Source: Victivallales bacterium | Lineage (GTDB): Bacteria > Verrucomicrobiota > Lentisphaeria > Oligosphaerales > Lenti-02 | Length of the DNA stretch: 36,077 bases | Reading direction: 5' to 3' | Assembly (NCBI GenBank): GCA_003245525.1 | Contig: QKCY01000303.1 | Location: forward strand, 1 to 36,077 | Part shown: positions 10,201-19,205 of the stretch, one piece after another | Numbering within the stretch: the stretch's first letter is position 1 | Layout of the letters: every line of letters starts with the position of its first letter | Notes under the pieces: model-generated | The model's database searches: none | What the model was told of the DNA's origin: nothing | Seen by the model: the letters and a program-made list of their open reading frames with translations, nothing else | Made by a program: the position numbers and the translations under genes

Positions 10201-10647
10201 TTCCCCCTTTTGGGGCGAGTGGAAGCCCCCCTGGCCCCCCACTCCGTCCTGGAGCCGGAGTTCGCCGCCCAGGGCAAGGAGACCATTCTCGTAGTGGAGG
10301 ACGACGAGCCGCTGCGGCACCTCGTACACGGCTTTCTGGAGCGGGCAGGCTACCAGACCATTCTGGCCAGCACGGGTCCCGAGGCCATCTCCCTGTTCAA
10401 CCGGCACCACGCGGCCATCTCCCTGGCGCTGATCGACGCCATCCTGCCGGGGTGTCCCGGAATCCAGGTGGCCCGCCACATTGGCTCCCGCCACGCCGCT
10501 CTGCCCATCCTCTTCTGTAGCGGCTATGCGGGCGACAGTCCCGACTTCCCCGACATTGAGGACCGGCTGATCACCAAACCGTTCCGCCGTCTGGAATTGC
10601 TGCGCCGCATCCGGGCCGCCCTCGACAACCGGCCCGATTCCGTCTAG
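7243..10647 (+). CDS. Hybrid sensor histidine kinase: periplasmic sensor, HAMP-like linker, PAS repeats, HisKA/HATPase, C-terminal receiver
   Basis: Two TM segments (ISLFLGTIILLTALGVALVCWLW; LLVGVVLSALLVGMVALLVVTEY), H-box GGIAHDFNNMLNVVIGYGEL, N box LMNLCINARDAM, G boxes DTGTGIP and GQGTGLGLSTTYAI, receiver ILVVEDDEPLRHLV..LALIDAILPG. Start could also be GTG at 7189. Confidence 0.92.
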   Translation: MNRRISLFLGTIILLTALGVALVCWLWGRSLLHRWLEEETHRVQGYIQQSVANRDRLLELVDNDLAREMREKLPLAAAALGSDPLRTTTAENLRQVADRYGLDDLYLIDASGTVVASTLPEDAGLDLADRNPALGTYLGTLQGTGTLSTHTISVSMLRGVFRKYGYFSPVGTDYVVEASYDVENYLATHFSPATRDLLLFRDFSLFPEDCHFVADVELYELVQGVNWSLTRRGGHLLLTGDQRSQLEHDGILDLKEGDGTRYILLGGHSPVDPGSGQFRERRVARIQFDRSRLRQELHTLLVGVVLSALLVGMVALLVVTEYVDRRYLSQLAMLNDAIVHIAEGDYSLSTPPVGHDELATTASHVRLAAERISQRERAFQRLTNNLNITLESMGETVIATDAEGRISRLNPAAETLTGWTALAASGREIGDVFRLAGADSQLFPRLLDRSRQEAAPVPLPACATVVSQDGTRREVTGSVAVIRATEDEALGYVLVCSDTTEQTRQANRLHEFESRLRAIMNHAPIAIALVTDEGKPAFVNLYLCKLLGSSMEDVHRRGIEAFTHPDDLARVRHETRRLLAGEAETCWFRARYLHPDGQSACADITMVAIREQTESPCLLFLGRDVTDEERITRELRWEREQRRLILDHTREYLLHLKPDLHVEWANRAADPEGHSISRRLRCHQLIFGNEEPCQGCPIQTAIRTGEPSESTVDAGGKRLMVTASPLYDGDHRLEGIVVSARDMTRLREIERQLFQAQKLDALGRLAGGIAHDFNNMLNVVIGYGELIGLEEDEACRGEYLAGIIQAARSAEGLVRQLLAFSRTTGDSQREELDLNPLVQAFAKMLGGVLPANVELELHLHPVALPTQVDRGQFEQALMNLCINARDAMADGGKLTIRTYPVYRDGASSQAYGNSRGGHFAGCEVSDTGTGIPERLLTRIFDPFFTTKPPGQGTGLGLSTTYAIITDHDGMIEVESTPGKGTTFRILFPLLGRVEAPLAPHSVLEPEFAAQGKETILVVEDDEPLRHLVHGFLERAGYQTILASTGPEAISLFNRHHAAISLALIDAILPGCPGIQVARHIGSRHAALPILFCSGYAGDSPDFPDIEDRLITKPFRRLELLRRIRAALDNRPDSV

Positions 10648-10682
10648 GGTATTGGCTCACCCCATTGCCCAGGAGAATTGGC

Positions 10683-13055
10683 ATGTCGAGGAAACGCGTC
10701 TGGTTCGCCATCTGCACCCATCCCAACATGAACTACGACCGGTCCGTCCGGTCGGTCATCTGGGAGAAGTTCCCCCAGTTCTACCGGCTCTACCTGAACT
10801 ACCTGGCCGCGCATCCGGACCTCAAGTCCCATATGCAATTGCCGACGCAGACGCTGCTGTCGCTCAAGCAGTGCGCGCCGGATGTGATCGACCTGGCCCG
10901 CAGTCTCCAGGCGCGGGGGCAGGTCAAGTTCATGGGAACCTTCTTCAGCGAACCCATAGGCCAGTGCATGGACGGGATGAGCATGCTCGAATCCGCCGAA
11001 CTGGGCTGCGCCTTTGCCCGTCGTGAGCTCGGGGCCGAACTCGAAGGCTTCTTTCTCCAGGAGATCGCCTACACGCCCACCATTCCCTACCTGATTAACC
11101 GGATTGGCGTGGGCTGGACCATCTACCACGATTGGGAATTCGGCAAGGACCTGCATCCCTGCTGGCTGCGGGGGCTCGACGGCAGCCGCTGCGTCGGCGT
11201 GCCCATGATCGAGCACGCCCGGCGGCAACAGGTGAAGGAGAATCCAGACAGCATTCCCGAGGACGCGCTGTTCACCGTCCACTGCGACATGGAGTTCCCC
11301 AACGCCATCCACGGGTTGCACCAGTTGGAGCAGTGGTTCCGCAACGAATGCGGCTACGACACCCGCTGGTGCTTCGTCAGCGAATACCTCGCAACGGTTG
11401 GTACCACGCTCGAAAAGGCAGTGTCCCCCTGTACGAACAAGGCGGAAGACCCAACCCATTCCCCCAGCCTCAGCCGCTGGTGCAGCGACCATCTCAGTAT
11501 GGCTCTCCACGAGCGGACCCTGGCGGCCATGGAAGCCCGGCGCGCCGCTGCCATTCTCGATCCGTCCGGCACGACGACGGTGCCCTTTGCCGATTCGCTG
11601 CGTCCCCATTCGGCCTGGGATGTGGAGGCGCCCTCGATCTATCCCGAACTGGATGCGGTCCTGAGTCCCGAGGCCGCCCCCGCCGAGCGGATGCGCCACC
11701 TCATCGCGTGGGGGACGAACTCCGACGCCCGCGGTTGGTATCCCCTGCTCGAACGCCGCCACGAACGCACCGACACCTTCGGCGAAGTGGAATGGATCGC
11801 CCACGAGCAGATGCGGGCCGTCCTGGCCGACGGCGGGAACCAAGCCGGGATTCAGCTCGTGCATCCCGGTCCCGCCATCGCCTGGCGGGACGAGATCGTC
11901 GCCTCCGAACCCCTCGCCTTCCTCGCCCCCGATGGCACCGATGCGGTGGAACAGGTCCGCCGCCAAGGCGCGAACTGGGAACACCACCTGCGCCTTGATC
12001 TGCCCCGCTACTCGACGGTTTCCCTGGCCCGCCGCCGTCAGCCGCGCCCGCCCGCGGAGTTCCAGCCGGGAGACAGCGTGGGGAGTCTGCGTTTCGCCGA
12101 CGGCGCTCTGCTCTTCGCCCCCGCCAACGGCCCTGCCCTGCGCGTGGTTCTACCGGACTTCCAGATCTGTGTGAAGCATCTGGACGCGGAGTTGCGCGCT
12201 CCTCGCCCCGAGTCCCCGTGGCGGACCACCGTCCTGCCCGGTCCCTGCCCCCGGCTGGTTGCCGAGCGGCAACTGGACTACCACATTCATTTCCGGGCGG
12301 AATACACCCTCGACGGCGACCAGCTCTTCGCCGACTGGCGGTTCTGGTTCACCGCCCCCACCCTGGTGGAAAGCCTGGACAACGAATCCACCTGGAAACG
12401 TACCGATTTCCAGCCTGGCGGCCTGCGTGCGGAGGTGGTCGTCGGGCGGCCGGGCGAGGTGTACTACGACATCCCCCTCGGCATGGTGCAGCATCCCAAT
12501 CCGGCCGCGTCCTTTGTGGCCCCCCTCACCCACGCCATGCTGCAGACGGGAGACGACGGCGTGGCCCTCGTCAGCCGCAGCGGTTCCCAGTCCTTCGCCG
12601 TGGCGGGGGAAGAAGGCCGGATCGCGGTCTGCATGGGCAAGTCCACCACCAGTGGCGGACGCCGCAAGCTGAGTTTCCGGATCGGCGACACCATCACCGA
12701 CTTCCAGCACGAAACGGAGTGGTACAAGGAGTTCTTCTACGGCGAACTCCGCCATCGATTCGTCGTTCTGCCCTATGCCGGCGACTGGTCCGGGCTGGCT
12801 CTGCCGACCCGGTGCTTCGCCCTGGCCACGGGACCCCGCCTGGTCGAGACCTCCGCGCTCGTCGCCGGGAACCGCACGCTGGCCAAACTCGCCCCGGATC
12901 ACGTTCATCTCGTCGGCATCGATCCGCAAGGCCGCCTAGCGTTGCTCCAGGAAACGGTCGGCACCGCTACTGACTTCCGTCTCTGCCTGGACGGTGCCGA
13001 ATACACGGGCCACCTCGGGCCCTTCGGGGTCTGCGAGATCGCCCTGCGGGACTAG
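10683..13055 (+). CDS. GH57/GH38-like glycoside hydrolase (or related deacetylase-fold) protein
   Basis: ATG at 10683 preceded by AGGAG. GH57-like segments GQVKFMGTFFSEPIG and EGFFLQEIAYTPTIPYLINRIGVGWTIYHDWE. Confidence 0.6.
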   Translation: MSRKRVWFAICTHPNMNYDRSVRSVIWEKFPQFYRLYLNYLAAHPDLKSHMQLPTQTLLSLKQCAPDVIDLARSLQARGQVKFMGTFFSEPIGQCMDGMSMLESAELGCAFARRELGAELEGFFLQEIAYTPTIPYLINRIGVGWTIYHDWEFGKDLHPCWLRGLDGSRCVGVPMIEHARRQQVKENPDSIPEDALFTVHCDMEFPNAIHGLHQLEQWFRNECGYDTRWCFVSEYLATVGTTLEKAVSPCTNKAEDPTHSPSLSRWCSDHLSMALHERTLAAMEARRAAAILDPSGTTTVPFADSLRPHSAWDVEAPSIYPELDAVLSPEAAPAERMRHLIAWGTNSDARGWYPLLERRHERTDTFGEVEWIAHEQMRAVLADGGNQAGIQLVHPGPAIAWRDEIVASEPLAFLAPDGTDAVEQVRRQGANWEHHLRLDLPRYSTVSLARRRQPRPPAEFQPGDSVGSLRFADGALLFAPANGPALRVVLPDFQICVKHLDAELRAPRPESPWRTTVLPGPCPRLVAERQLDYHIHFRAEYTLDGDQLFADWRFWFTAPTLVESLDNESTWKRTDFQPGGLRAEVVVGRPGEVYYDIPLGMVQHPNPAASFVAPLTHAMLQTGDDGVALVSRSGSQSFAVAGEEGRIAVCMGKSTTSGGRRKLSFRIGDTITDFQHETEWYKEFFYGELRHRFVVLPYAGDWSGLALPTRCFALATGPRLVETSALVAGNRTLAKLAPDHVHLVGIDPQGRLALLQETVGTATDFRLCLDGAEYTGHLGPFGVCEIALRD

Positions 13056-13072
13056 CGCCGGGCTGTCCGGTT

Positions 13073-13101
13073 ACGCCGCCGAGGTCGCTCCACGGCGGCG
13101 T
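13073..13101. terminator. Bidirectional hairpin terminator between convergent genes
   Basis: Perfect 9-bp inverted repeat ACGCCGCCG-aggtcgctcca-CGGCGGCGT between stop codons at 13055 (+) and 13112 (-). Confidence 0.65.
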
Positions 13102-13111
13102 GATGTCTGCG

Positions 13112-15229
13112 TCACCGAACGGGCTGAGGATCGCCCGCCTTCCTGGCGTCGAAGAACTCGGCGAGGGGGTAGGCTTGCTGGTTGACCGCCCGGGCGGCGT
13201 TGAGGAGCGTTTCGTGGGGCTTAAGCTCCTGGGTGAACATCCCCTTGTTGACGCCGCCAGCGGAATCGAGATGGGTGGATTCGGCGGGGTCGTCGTGGTA
13301 CTTGAACCAGTGCCAGCCGACGCAGGTGCCGGATTCGAGGAGGCCGAGGGTGAAGTGCTGGTAGAAATCAGCGCGGTCCTGCTGGGTGTGGACCAACCAG
13401 CCGGCACCCTTCGCGTTGGCCAGGCCGGTATCCTCGGCCTTGGCGTACCATTCGCTGATGATGACGGGCTTGCCGCTGGTCGCATACCAGCGGGCCATCT
13501 GGTCGAGATCGGGGCCCCAGACGCCGTAGTAGTTCACCGAGATCACGTCCACGTACTTCGCGACCATCTGCATGAAGAGGGGGTTGTCGAACTGGGAACT
13601 GAGGTTGATGCGGCTGCCGATGTAGAGGTGATTCGGGTCGTGCCGCCGGATCGCCTGGCTCACCACTTGGTAGTAGCGCTCGAAAACGTAGGCGATGAAG
13701 GCCAAACGATCACGCCGACCGACGCCAGCCAGATCGGCGTTGCCCCGGCGCGCCGTGAGCCAAGCCACGGCAGCATCATGGCCGGGCTTGAGGTCGGGAT
13801 TGGTCACATCGAGGGCGAGGTGGCGGTCCAACAAATCGACGGGACACTGCAATTCGTTGTCCGAGAAGATGCCGAGGAGGCGGGGATCGTCCTTGGTAGC
13901 TTCCAGCCGCTTCGCGTACTCCTCGCAGAAGGCCTCGAACTCGGGATGGAAGACCGGGATACAGTCGTTGGCGAATCCGGTGTGTCCGGCGGTGGCGTAG
14001 GTCATCTTCTTGCTTCGGGCAAAGGAGGAGACGAACCCAGTCCCCAAGGTATAGCTGAAGGGACGGGAGACCCTACGGAGGGCGGAGTTGCCCGAACTGG
14101 TGCCGTTGAAGCCGTTCTCGACGAAGATCCGGGAGGTCTCCTCCGCCCACTGCTCGGTCGTGCCGTACTGGGCCTTCAGGGCATCCCAGGCCACCTTGTA
14201 CTCCGGCATGACGTGGTTCATAGCCACATGGATGAAGCGGTAACCGTCGGGATCGATGAGCCACCAGCGGCCCTCGATCTGCTTGGCATAGAAAAAGCCG
14301 GTGGCAGTCTCCTGCGGTCGGTCCATCCAGCCGCCGTAGGGGTCGAGATGGACGGGATCGGCGGGTGGCAGGTAGCCGGCCAGCTTGGCCAGGACGCGGG
14401 TGGGACGGACCTGCCAGTCGCTGCCAGCAGCCACGTCCACCGTGCCGTCGCGTTGGGGACGGACCGGGGGGACCTGACGGTCGTAGCGGTCCTCGGTAGC
14501 GGCGAAGAAAGCTTGGACCTGCGCGGGCGAGAGAGCACGTTTCCAGAGGCGGAGTTCGCCGATCCGCCCCTCGAACGGCAGGGCGTTCCGACCGGGCGCG
14601 TCCCCCAGGAAGAGCGGTCGTTCATTCCCCTTGATGACGCCAGAGTGAGGCTGCGTCCCGGTCTGGTTGCCGTCGACAAAGGCAGTCAGATTCTGCCCGT
14701 CGTAGGTCACGGCCAGGTGGATCCAGACATCGAGCGGCAGCCCATCGGACAAGGCGATGAAGGTCTTCTTGCCGGTGGTGTTCCGGGTACCAAAGGAGAC
14801 GCTGCGCCCCGGCTGCGCGACCATCCCGAACAGGGGCGTGGTCCAGCTCAGATTGGCGTCGGGACGCCCAAAGAGCAGCGTATAGCGGTTGAGTACGGCC
14901 GGGCGGACCCAGACGGCCGCCGTGAATTGGTCGGTGAAGCCAAACGGCGTGCGTTCGGGGATGGTCACCATGGTATCCATGCCATCGAACGCCAGCGAGT
15001 TGCCGTTCCGTTCGGGCACGATCCTCCCGGCCGTGATCTCCCCATCGTTGCCGACCGGCGATAGATCCCGCACGGTCTTGCCGTCGCTGCTGCCGAAATC
15101 CCAATGGCCAACCAGTCCTTCGGCGACAGGCACGGTTTCGTCACCCGCCTGCGCGAGACCCAGGCTAATGACGAGCAGGACAATAAGATGCGGGATGCCA
15201 AGTCTCATTCGGAGGCTTCTTTCTGCCAT
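13112..15229 (-). CDS. Secreted LamG-like (ConA lectin) domain plus agarase-like clan GH-A glycoside hydrolase
   Basis: Signal peptide MRLGIPHLIVLLVISLGLAQA; LamG-like EGLVGHWDFGSSDGKTVRDLSPVGNDGEI..; TIM-barrel region GRWWLIDPDGYRFIHVAMNH, candidate acid/base IFSDNELQ and nucleophile KPVIISEWYAKAEDTG. Start could be 15229 or 15207. Confidence 0.75.
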   Translation of the reverse strand: MAERSLRMRLGIPHLIVLLVISLGLAQAGDETVPVAEGLVGHWDFGSSDGKTVRDLSPVGNDGEITAGRIVPERNGNSLAFDGMDTMVTIPERTPFGFTDQFTAAVWVRPAVLNRYTLLFGRPDANLSWTTPLFGMVAQPGRSVSFGTRNTTGKKTFIALSDGLPLDVWIHLAVTYDGQNLTAFVDGNQTGTQPHSGVIKGNERPLFLGDAPGRNALPFEGRIGELRLWKRALSPAQVQAFFAATEDRYDRQVPPVRPQRDGTVDVAAGSDWQVRPTRVLAKLAGYLPPADPVHLDPYGGWMDRPQETATGFFYAKQIEGRWWLIDPDGYRFIHVAMNHVMPEYKVAWDALKAQYGTTEQWAEETSRIFVENGFNGTSSGNSALRRVSRPFSYTLGTGFVSSFARSKKMTYATAGHTGFANDCIPVFHPEFEAFCEEYAKRLEATKDDPRLLGIFSDNELQCPVDLLDRHLALDVTNPDLKPGHDAAVAWLTARRGNADLAGVGRRDRLAFIAYVFERYYQVVSQAIRRHDPNHLYIGSRINLSSQFDNPLFMQMVAKYVDVISVNYYGVWGPDLDQMARWYATSGKPVIISEWYAKAEDTGLANAKGAGWLVHTQQDRADFYQHFTLGLLESGTCVGWHWFKYHDDPAESTHLDSAGGVNKGMFTQELKPHETLLNAARAVNQQAYPLAEFFDARKAGDPQPVR

Positions 15230-15332
15230 GGGTGAAGGTGCCCGGGGAATGGAGAGCAGCAAGCATGCCCTCGGGTGAGTGGTTCTGCCAAGGCCCGTCG
15301 GACGGGTACGATGGCCTTCGGTCACAGGAAGG

Positions 15333-16952
15333 CTAGTGCCCTACGAAATCCGTTTCCTTCAGCTTGATGAAGGAGAGGCCCTGCCAGGTGGTGACCCAGA
15401 GTTCGCCGGGGCGGCGTTCGAAGATCTCGGGGTAGCTCTGGCGTTGGTTGCGGAGACGGAGAAGGATGACGGGGTCGGTCCAAGTCCTGCCGTCGTCTCC
15501 GCTGAAGGCCATGGAGAGCTCCTCGCGGCGGCCGACGTTGCGGGGACGGTTGTCGGCGAAGCGGTTCCAGAGGAGGACGAGGCGGCCGCTGGCGAGGCGG
15601 CGCAGAATGCCGGGGGAGCCGCTGGCCTTGATGGCGCTCGGGACGGGCTTGGTCCAGGTCAACCCCTGGTCGGCGGAGAAACACTCGTAGAAGAAACCGT
15701 CGTAGCTGCGCAGGAGAATCCAGAGCCGCCCGTCGCGCAGTTCCTCGACGGTGCCTTCGATACTGCCGGCATGGTCGCCGCGTCCGCCGATGTCCATGAC
15801 GTTGCTGCGCTGCCAGGTCTTGCCATCGTCAAAGGAGGTGTAGGTGAAGGAGAGGTTGCGGCCGGGATTGTGGACCATGTCCTGGCCGACCAGGACGATC
15901 TCCCCGGTGCTGAGCTGGAGCATATCGCGGAGGGCGCCGCAGAACCCCTCCTGGACGAGGCTGACTTCGGGCCACGTCTTGCCGTCGTCGAAGCTGCGGG
16001 CGAGCCAGGTCCAGCGCTTCATGTCGTCGTTGGGCTCTTCCTTCTCCTTGTTCCAGGAAAGCTTCTCGTCGGCAATGTTCAGGAAGGGGCAGAGGGTCAC
16101 GCCCGACTTGGTCCGCAGCAGGAGGATATCGCCGTTGCCGTCCCGGATGCGGAAGGGAACCCCCACCTTGGCGATGCGGCCCTGCGGCTGCCAGGTCTGG
16201 CCATCGTCGGCGCTGGCGAAGGCCTGGACGCCGCCGTCCACGTTGACGACGGTGAGCAATCCCCCGTCCGGCAGGTTCATGAACGGACCGTGCCATTTCG
16301 TGTCCTGTAGCTCGGCCTTGGGGTGGCACCACAGCTTGAGCGTATCCGGATCATAGGGGGCGGGGGAGAAGACGCCCTCGGCGGCGAAGTCGGTCAGTTC
16401 GACCGTGGCCCGGCGGGGGTCGAACCCAAAGCAGTCGAAGGTATAGGTGGGCACATCGTGGGCGTAGACCTCGCGACCGTTCACGGCGAAGGCGACGCGG
16501 TTGCCGGCGCGAGTCACGACGAAGTCGAAGGGCTTGCCGTCCTCGATCCCCGCTTCGGCGGGAGCGATGAAGGGAATGCCGCCGTGGCCCTGCGGCGTGA
16601 GCAGCCCGGTCAGGTAGATCTTGCCGTGGTTGCCCTCGAAGCCGAAGGCATGGAGCCGGTCGAAGGAGAAGCGGGCGGCGCTATGGTGCAACCCCCGGAT
16701 GGTCAGCCGGGCGGTGATCCGGAAATCCCCTTCGATCAGGCCATGGGAGGCGAGCAGCCAACGGTCCGCGCCAGTGCCCCGGAGCGCGCCGTCCGCCGCC
16801 TCCCACGGATCCCCGTCGTAGACCACGGCCACCGGCTTTCCGCCCGCCACGAACACCCGTTTCTCGGTGGTTCGCTCGGCGGGGGCGGCTCCCAGGGAGA
16901 CCGCCAGAAGAAGGAACGCCACGGCCAGGCCACGACGGGGAGGTTGGGTCAT
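15333..16952 (-). CDS. Secreted sialidase with N-terminal LamG/DUF1080-like beta-sandwich
   Basis: Signal peptide MTQPPRRGLAVAFLLLAVSLGAAPA; Asp boxes FASADDGQTWQP, ARSFDDGKTWPEV, YTSFDDGKTWQRS, CFSADQGLTWTKP, AFSGDDGRTWTDP. Start codon internal to ORF 15333..17423. Confidence 0.85.
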   Translation of the reverse strand: MTQPPRRGLAVAFLLLAVSLGAAPAERTTEKRVFVAGGKPVAVVYDGDPWEAADGALRGTGADRWLLASHGLIEGDFRITARLTIRGLHHSAARFSFDRLHAFGFEGNHGKIYLTGLLTPQGHGGIPFIAPAEAGIEDGKPFDFVVTRAGNRVAFAVNGREVYAHDVPTYTFDCFGFDPRRATVELTDFAAEGVFSPAPYDPDTLKLWCHPKAELQDTKWHGPFMNLPDGGLLTVVNVDGGVQAFASADDGQTWQPQGRIAKVGVPFRIRDGNGDILLLRTKSGVTLCPFLNIADEKLSWNKEKEEPNDDMKRWTWLARSFDDGKTWPEVSLVQEGFCGALRDMLQLSTGEIVLVGQDMVHNPGRNLSFTYTSFDDGKTWQRSNVMDIGGRGDHAGSIEGTVEELRDGRLWILLRSYDGFFYECFSADQGLTWTKPVPSAIKASGSPGILRRLASGRLVLLWNRFADNRPRNVGRREELSMAFSGDDGRTWTDPVILLRLRNQRQSYPEIFERRPGELWVTTWQGLSFIKLKETDFVGH

Positions 16953-18007
16953 CAATCTGCGTCCTTGATACGCCCCAGATTGTCCAGCTTGGTCCGTTCG
17001 TCGTTGTAGACCGCGCCGGGCGGGTCCATCGGGGGCTGTTCCCAGTCCACGGTCCAGACCGGACGGCGCCGGAACTTCTCGTGGAACTTGTTGGTGAGCA
17101 CGCCACGATTCTCCATGGAGACCATGCAGGCGCGGGTGCAACCGCGCGCGCCGCACACGGCCTGCCCGGTATTGTACACGTTGCTGGGCTTTTTGCTGAA
17201 GGGCGACCAGGAGGACTGGGTCACATTCTTGCCGTACATCGGCGGGGTGTACTGCTTCGCGGGGGGCAGCTCGTCCTTGGTGGCGAGACCGCCACGGAAG
17301 GCGATGTCGCAGGCCGCGCAGTCGATCTCGCCCCACTCTACGTCGTGCCCGGCCAGGTTGACCTTCACGGTCTTGGTCCGGCTGATGGCCCCCGTCGGGC
17401 AGTCGCGCACGCAGGCCATGCACTTGTTGCAGAGCTGGGGACGGCCGGAATCGGGATAGAGCGGATCGGGCTCCAACTCCAGATCGGTGATGATGACCCC
17501 GAAGCGGTTGCGGGGGCCGAACTCGGGGGTCAGCAGCATCTTGCTGTAGCCGATCTCGCCCAGACCGCAGAGGAAACCCGCGATACGCAGGTGGATCATC
17601 ACGTCCGGCGCGGCCTGGCCCTCGCGGACCGGGCGGCTGTAGCCCCGGCGCAGGTAGCCGTCGCCGTCGATGGCGCGCCAGTCGCTCTGGTGGCCCATGG
17701 GGACCGCCTCGTAGCCCTCGTCCTCGATGGCCTTCGAGAGGTTGATCACGGTCATGGGCATGTAGAGATAGGTGATGCCGCCGTAGCCCATGGCCGAGTA
17801 GTTGCTGAAGTAGGTGCCTTCCTCGATGCCGCGCATGCTGCCGCGCATCACGCGGAAGGCCATGCCGATCACGCTCTTCGCCTCGGGCATGATCTGCCGG
17901 GGGTCCATTTGGATGGGAGCGCCGTTCCAGCGCTCGATGTTGCCGATGCCCACGGCATCCGCACCCATGCTCCGTGCCAGTTTCTTCACCGCTTCGGCTG
18001 TCAGCAT
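16952..18007 (-). CDS. 4Fe-4S protein of epoxyqueuosine-reductase / reductive-dehalogenase-like type
   Basis: Start MLTAEAVKKLARSMGADAVGIG with RBS TAGGAGG; CNKCMACVRDCPTGAI plus a second Cys set CAACD...CGARGCTRACM; FLCGLGEIGYSKMLLTPEFGPRNRFGVIITD. Confidence 0.8.
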   Translation of the reverse strand: MLTAEAVKKLARSMGADAVGIGNIERWNGAPIQMDPRQIMPEAKSVIGMAFRVMRGSMRGIEEGTYFSNYSAMGYGGITYLYMPMTVINLSKAIEDEGYEAVPMGHQSDWRAIDGDGYLRRGYSRPVREGQAAPDVMIHLRIAGFLCGLGEIGYSKMLLTPEFGPRNRFGVIITDLELEPDPLYPDSGRPQLCNKCMACVRDCPTGAISRTKTVKVNLAGHDVEWGEIDCAACDIAFRGGLATKDELPPAKQYTPPMYGKNVTQSSWSPFSKKPSNVYNTGQAVCGARGCTRACMVSMENRGVLTNKFHEKFRRRPVWTVDWEQPPMDPPGAVYNDERTKLDNLGRIKDAD

Positions 18008-18161
18008 CGTTGGCCTCCTATGCCTGCACATATGCCGCGCATTCTATATTGCGGAATTCTTAGTTCGTCATTGATGAATTCATGCGCGGACAAACAAAAA
18101 TGGCATCACAACGGCCAAATGCAAGTTCCCGGTACGGAAAGCGGCTGGTCCGTCGGGGGTA

Positions 18162-18226
18162 AGCAAGTGAACCCAGCCTGGCGGGCAAACCCGTCAGACT
18201 GGGCGCACTCCGGGGTGCCCCTTGCT
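18162..18226. other. Candidate three-way-junction structured RNA element downstream of the cysE-like gene
   Basis: Outer stem AGCAAG (18162-18167) / CTTGCT (18221-18226); long imperfect hairpin CCCAGCCTGGCGGGCAAACCCGTCAGACTGGG (18172-18203); small hairpin GCAC-tccggg-GTGC (18205-18218). Confidence 0.4.
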
Positions 18227-19203
18227 CAGTCGGCGCTGCCCGAACCACGCCGCTGTTTGATGGAAAGGCTGGGCGGGGCAATGGTGACCTTCGTGAAGGG
18301 GGGAACCCCTTCGGTCAGCCAGACATTGCCGCCGATCACCGAACCGTGACCAATGGTGATGTCACCGAGAATGGTGGCACCCGCATAGATGGTCACGTCG
18401 TCCTCGATGTTGGGGTGGCGCTTGGCTCCCTTGATCAGCCGACCGCAGGCATCCTTCGGGAAGCTCAAGGCCCCGAGGGTGACGCCCTGGTAGAGCTTCA
18501 CGTTGTCGCCAATCACCGCCGTCTCGCCGATCACCACGCCGGTACCATGGTCGATGAAGAAGCCCTTGCCGATCGTGGCGCCGGGATGGATATCGATTCC
18601 CGTCTCGGTATGGGCATACTCGCCCATGACCCGCGGAATGAGGGGAATCTTCGCCACATAGAAGGCATGGGCAATGCGGTTCACCGCAATGGCCTTGAGC
18701 CCGGGATAGGAGATAATGACCTCGTCGGCCGAACGGGCCGCCGGGTCGCCGTCGAGGGCGGCGGCCACGTCCTCCTTCAGCACCGCACGAATACGCGGCA
18801 ACTCGTCCAGGAGTCCCAACACCGCTTCCTCGGCCTGCTTGCTGCAGTCGCAGCCGACGCAGCACTCCACCTTGCAGCGGTAGGCCAGAGCCCGGCGGAC
18901 CTGGGGGTAGAGCGTCTCGAAGACCTGGTTGACCAAGTCCCCGATGACGAACTCCAGGCCCGCCCGAGTTACCGGACGCCGCCCGGTATAGCCGGGGAAA
19001 CAGATTTCCAGAAGATCCTCCAGGGCGGCCAGGACTTGCATCCGCTCCGGCATGTTCCCGCCGTCGATATGGCTGATCCCTTCCTGGTCCTGGTAGGTGC
19101 CGCACACGGCGTGGGTGATCTCCCGCGCCCGTTCGGGCGTCCAGGCACTGGGACCTTGCCGCGTTTCGTGGTGTGGGCAGGGGGTAGTATTCGAATGCGG
19201 CAT
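18226..19203 (-). CDS. cysE: Serine O-acetyltransferase (EpsC/SrpH type)
   Basis: Hexapeptide-repeat region [70 protein letters not shown]. Confidence 0.93.
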   Translation of the reverse strand: MPHSNTTPCPHHETRQGPSAWTPERAREITHAVCGTYQDQEGISHIDGGNMPERMQVLAALEDLLEICFPGYTGRRPVTRAGLEFVIGDLVNQVFETLYPQVRRALAYRCKVECCVGCDCSKQAEEAVLGLLDELPRIRAVLKEDVAAALDGDPAARSADEVIISYPGLKAIAVNRIAHAFYVAKIPLIPRVMGEYAHTETGIDIHPGATIGKGFFIDHGTGVVIGETAVIGDNVKLYQGVTLGALSFPKDACGRLIKGAKRHPNIEDDVTIYAGATILGDITIGHGSVIGGNVWLTEGVPPFTKVTIAPPSLSIKQRRGSGSAD

Positions 19204-19205
19204 AC

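Noticed and set aside
13100-15064. 654-aa plus-strand ORF
   Set aside because: Antisense to the LamG/agarase-like gene.
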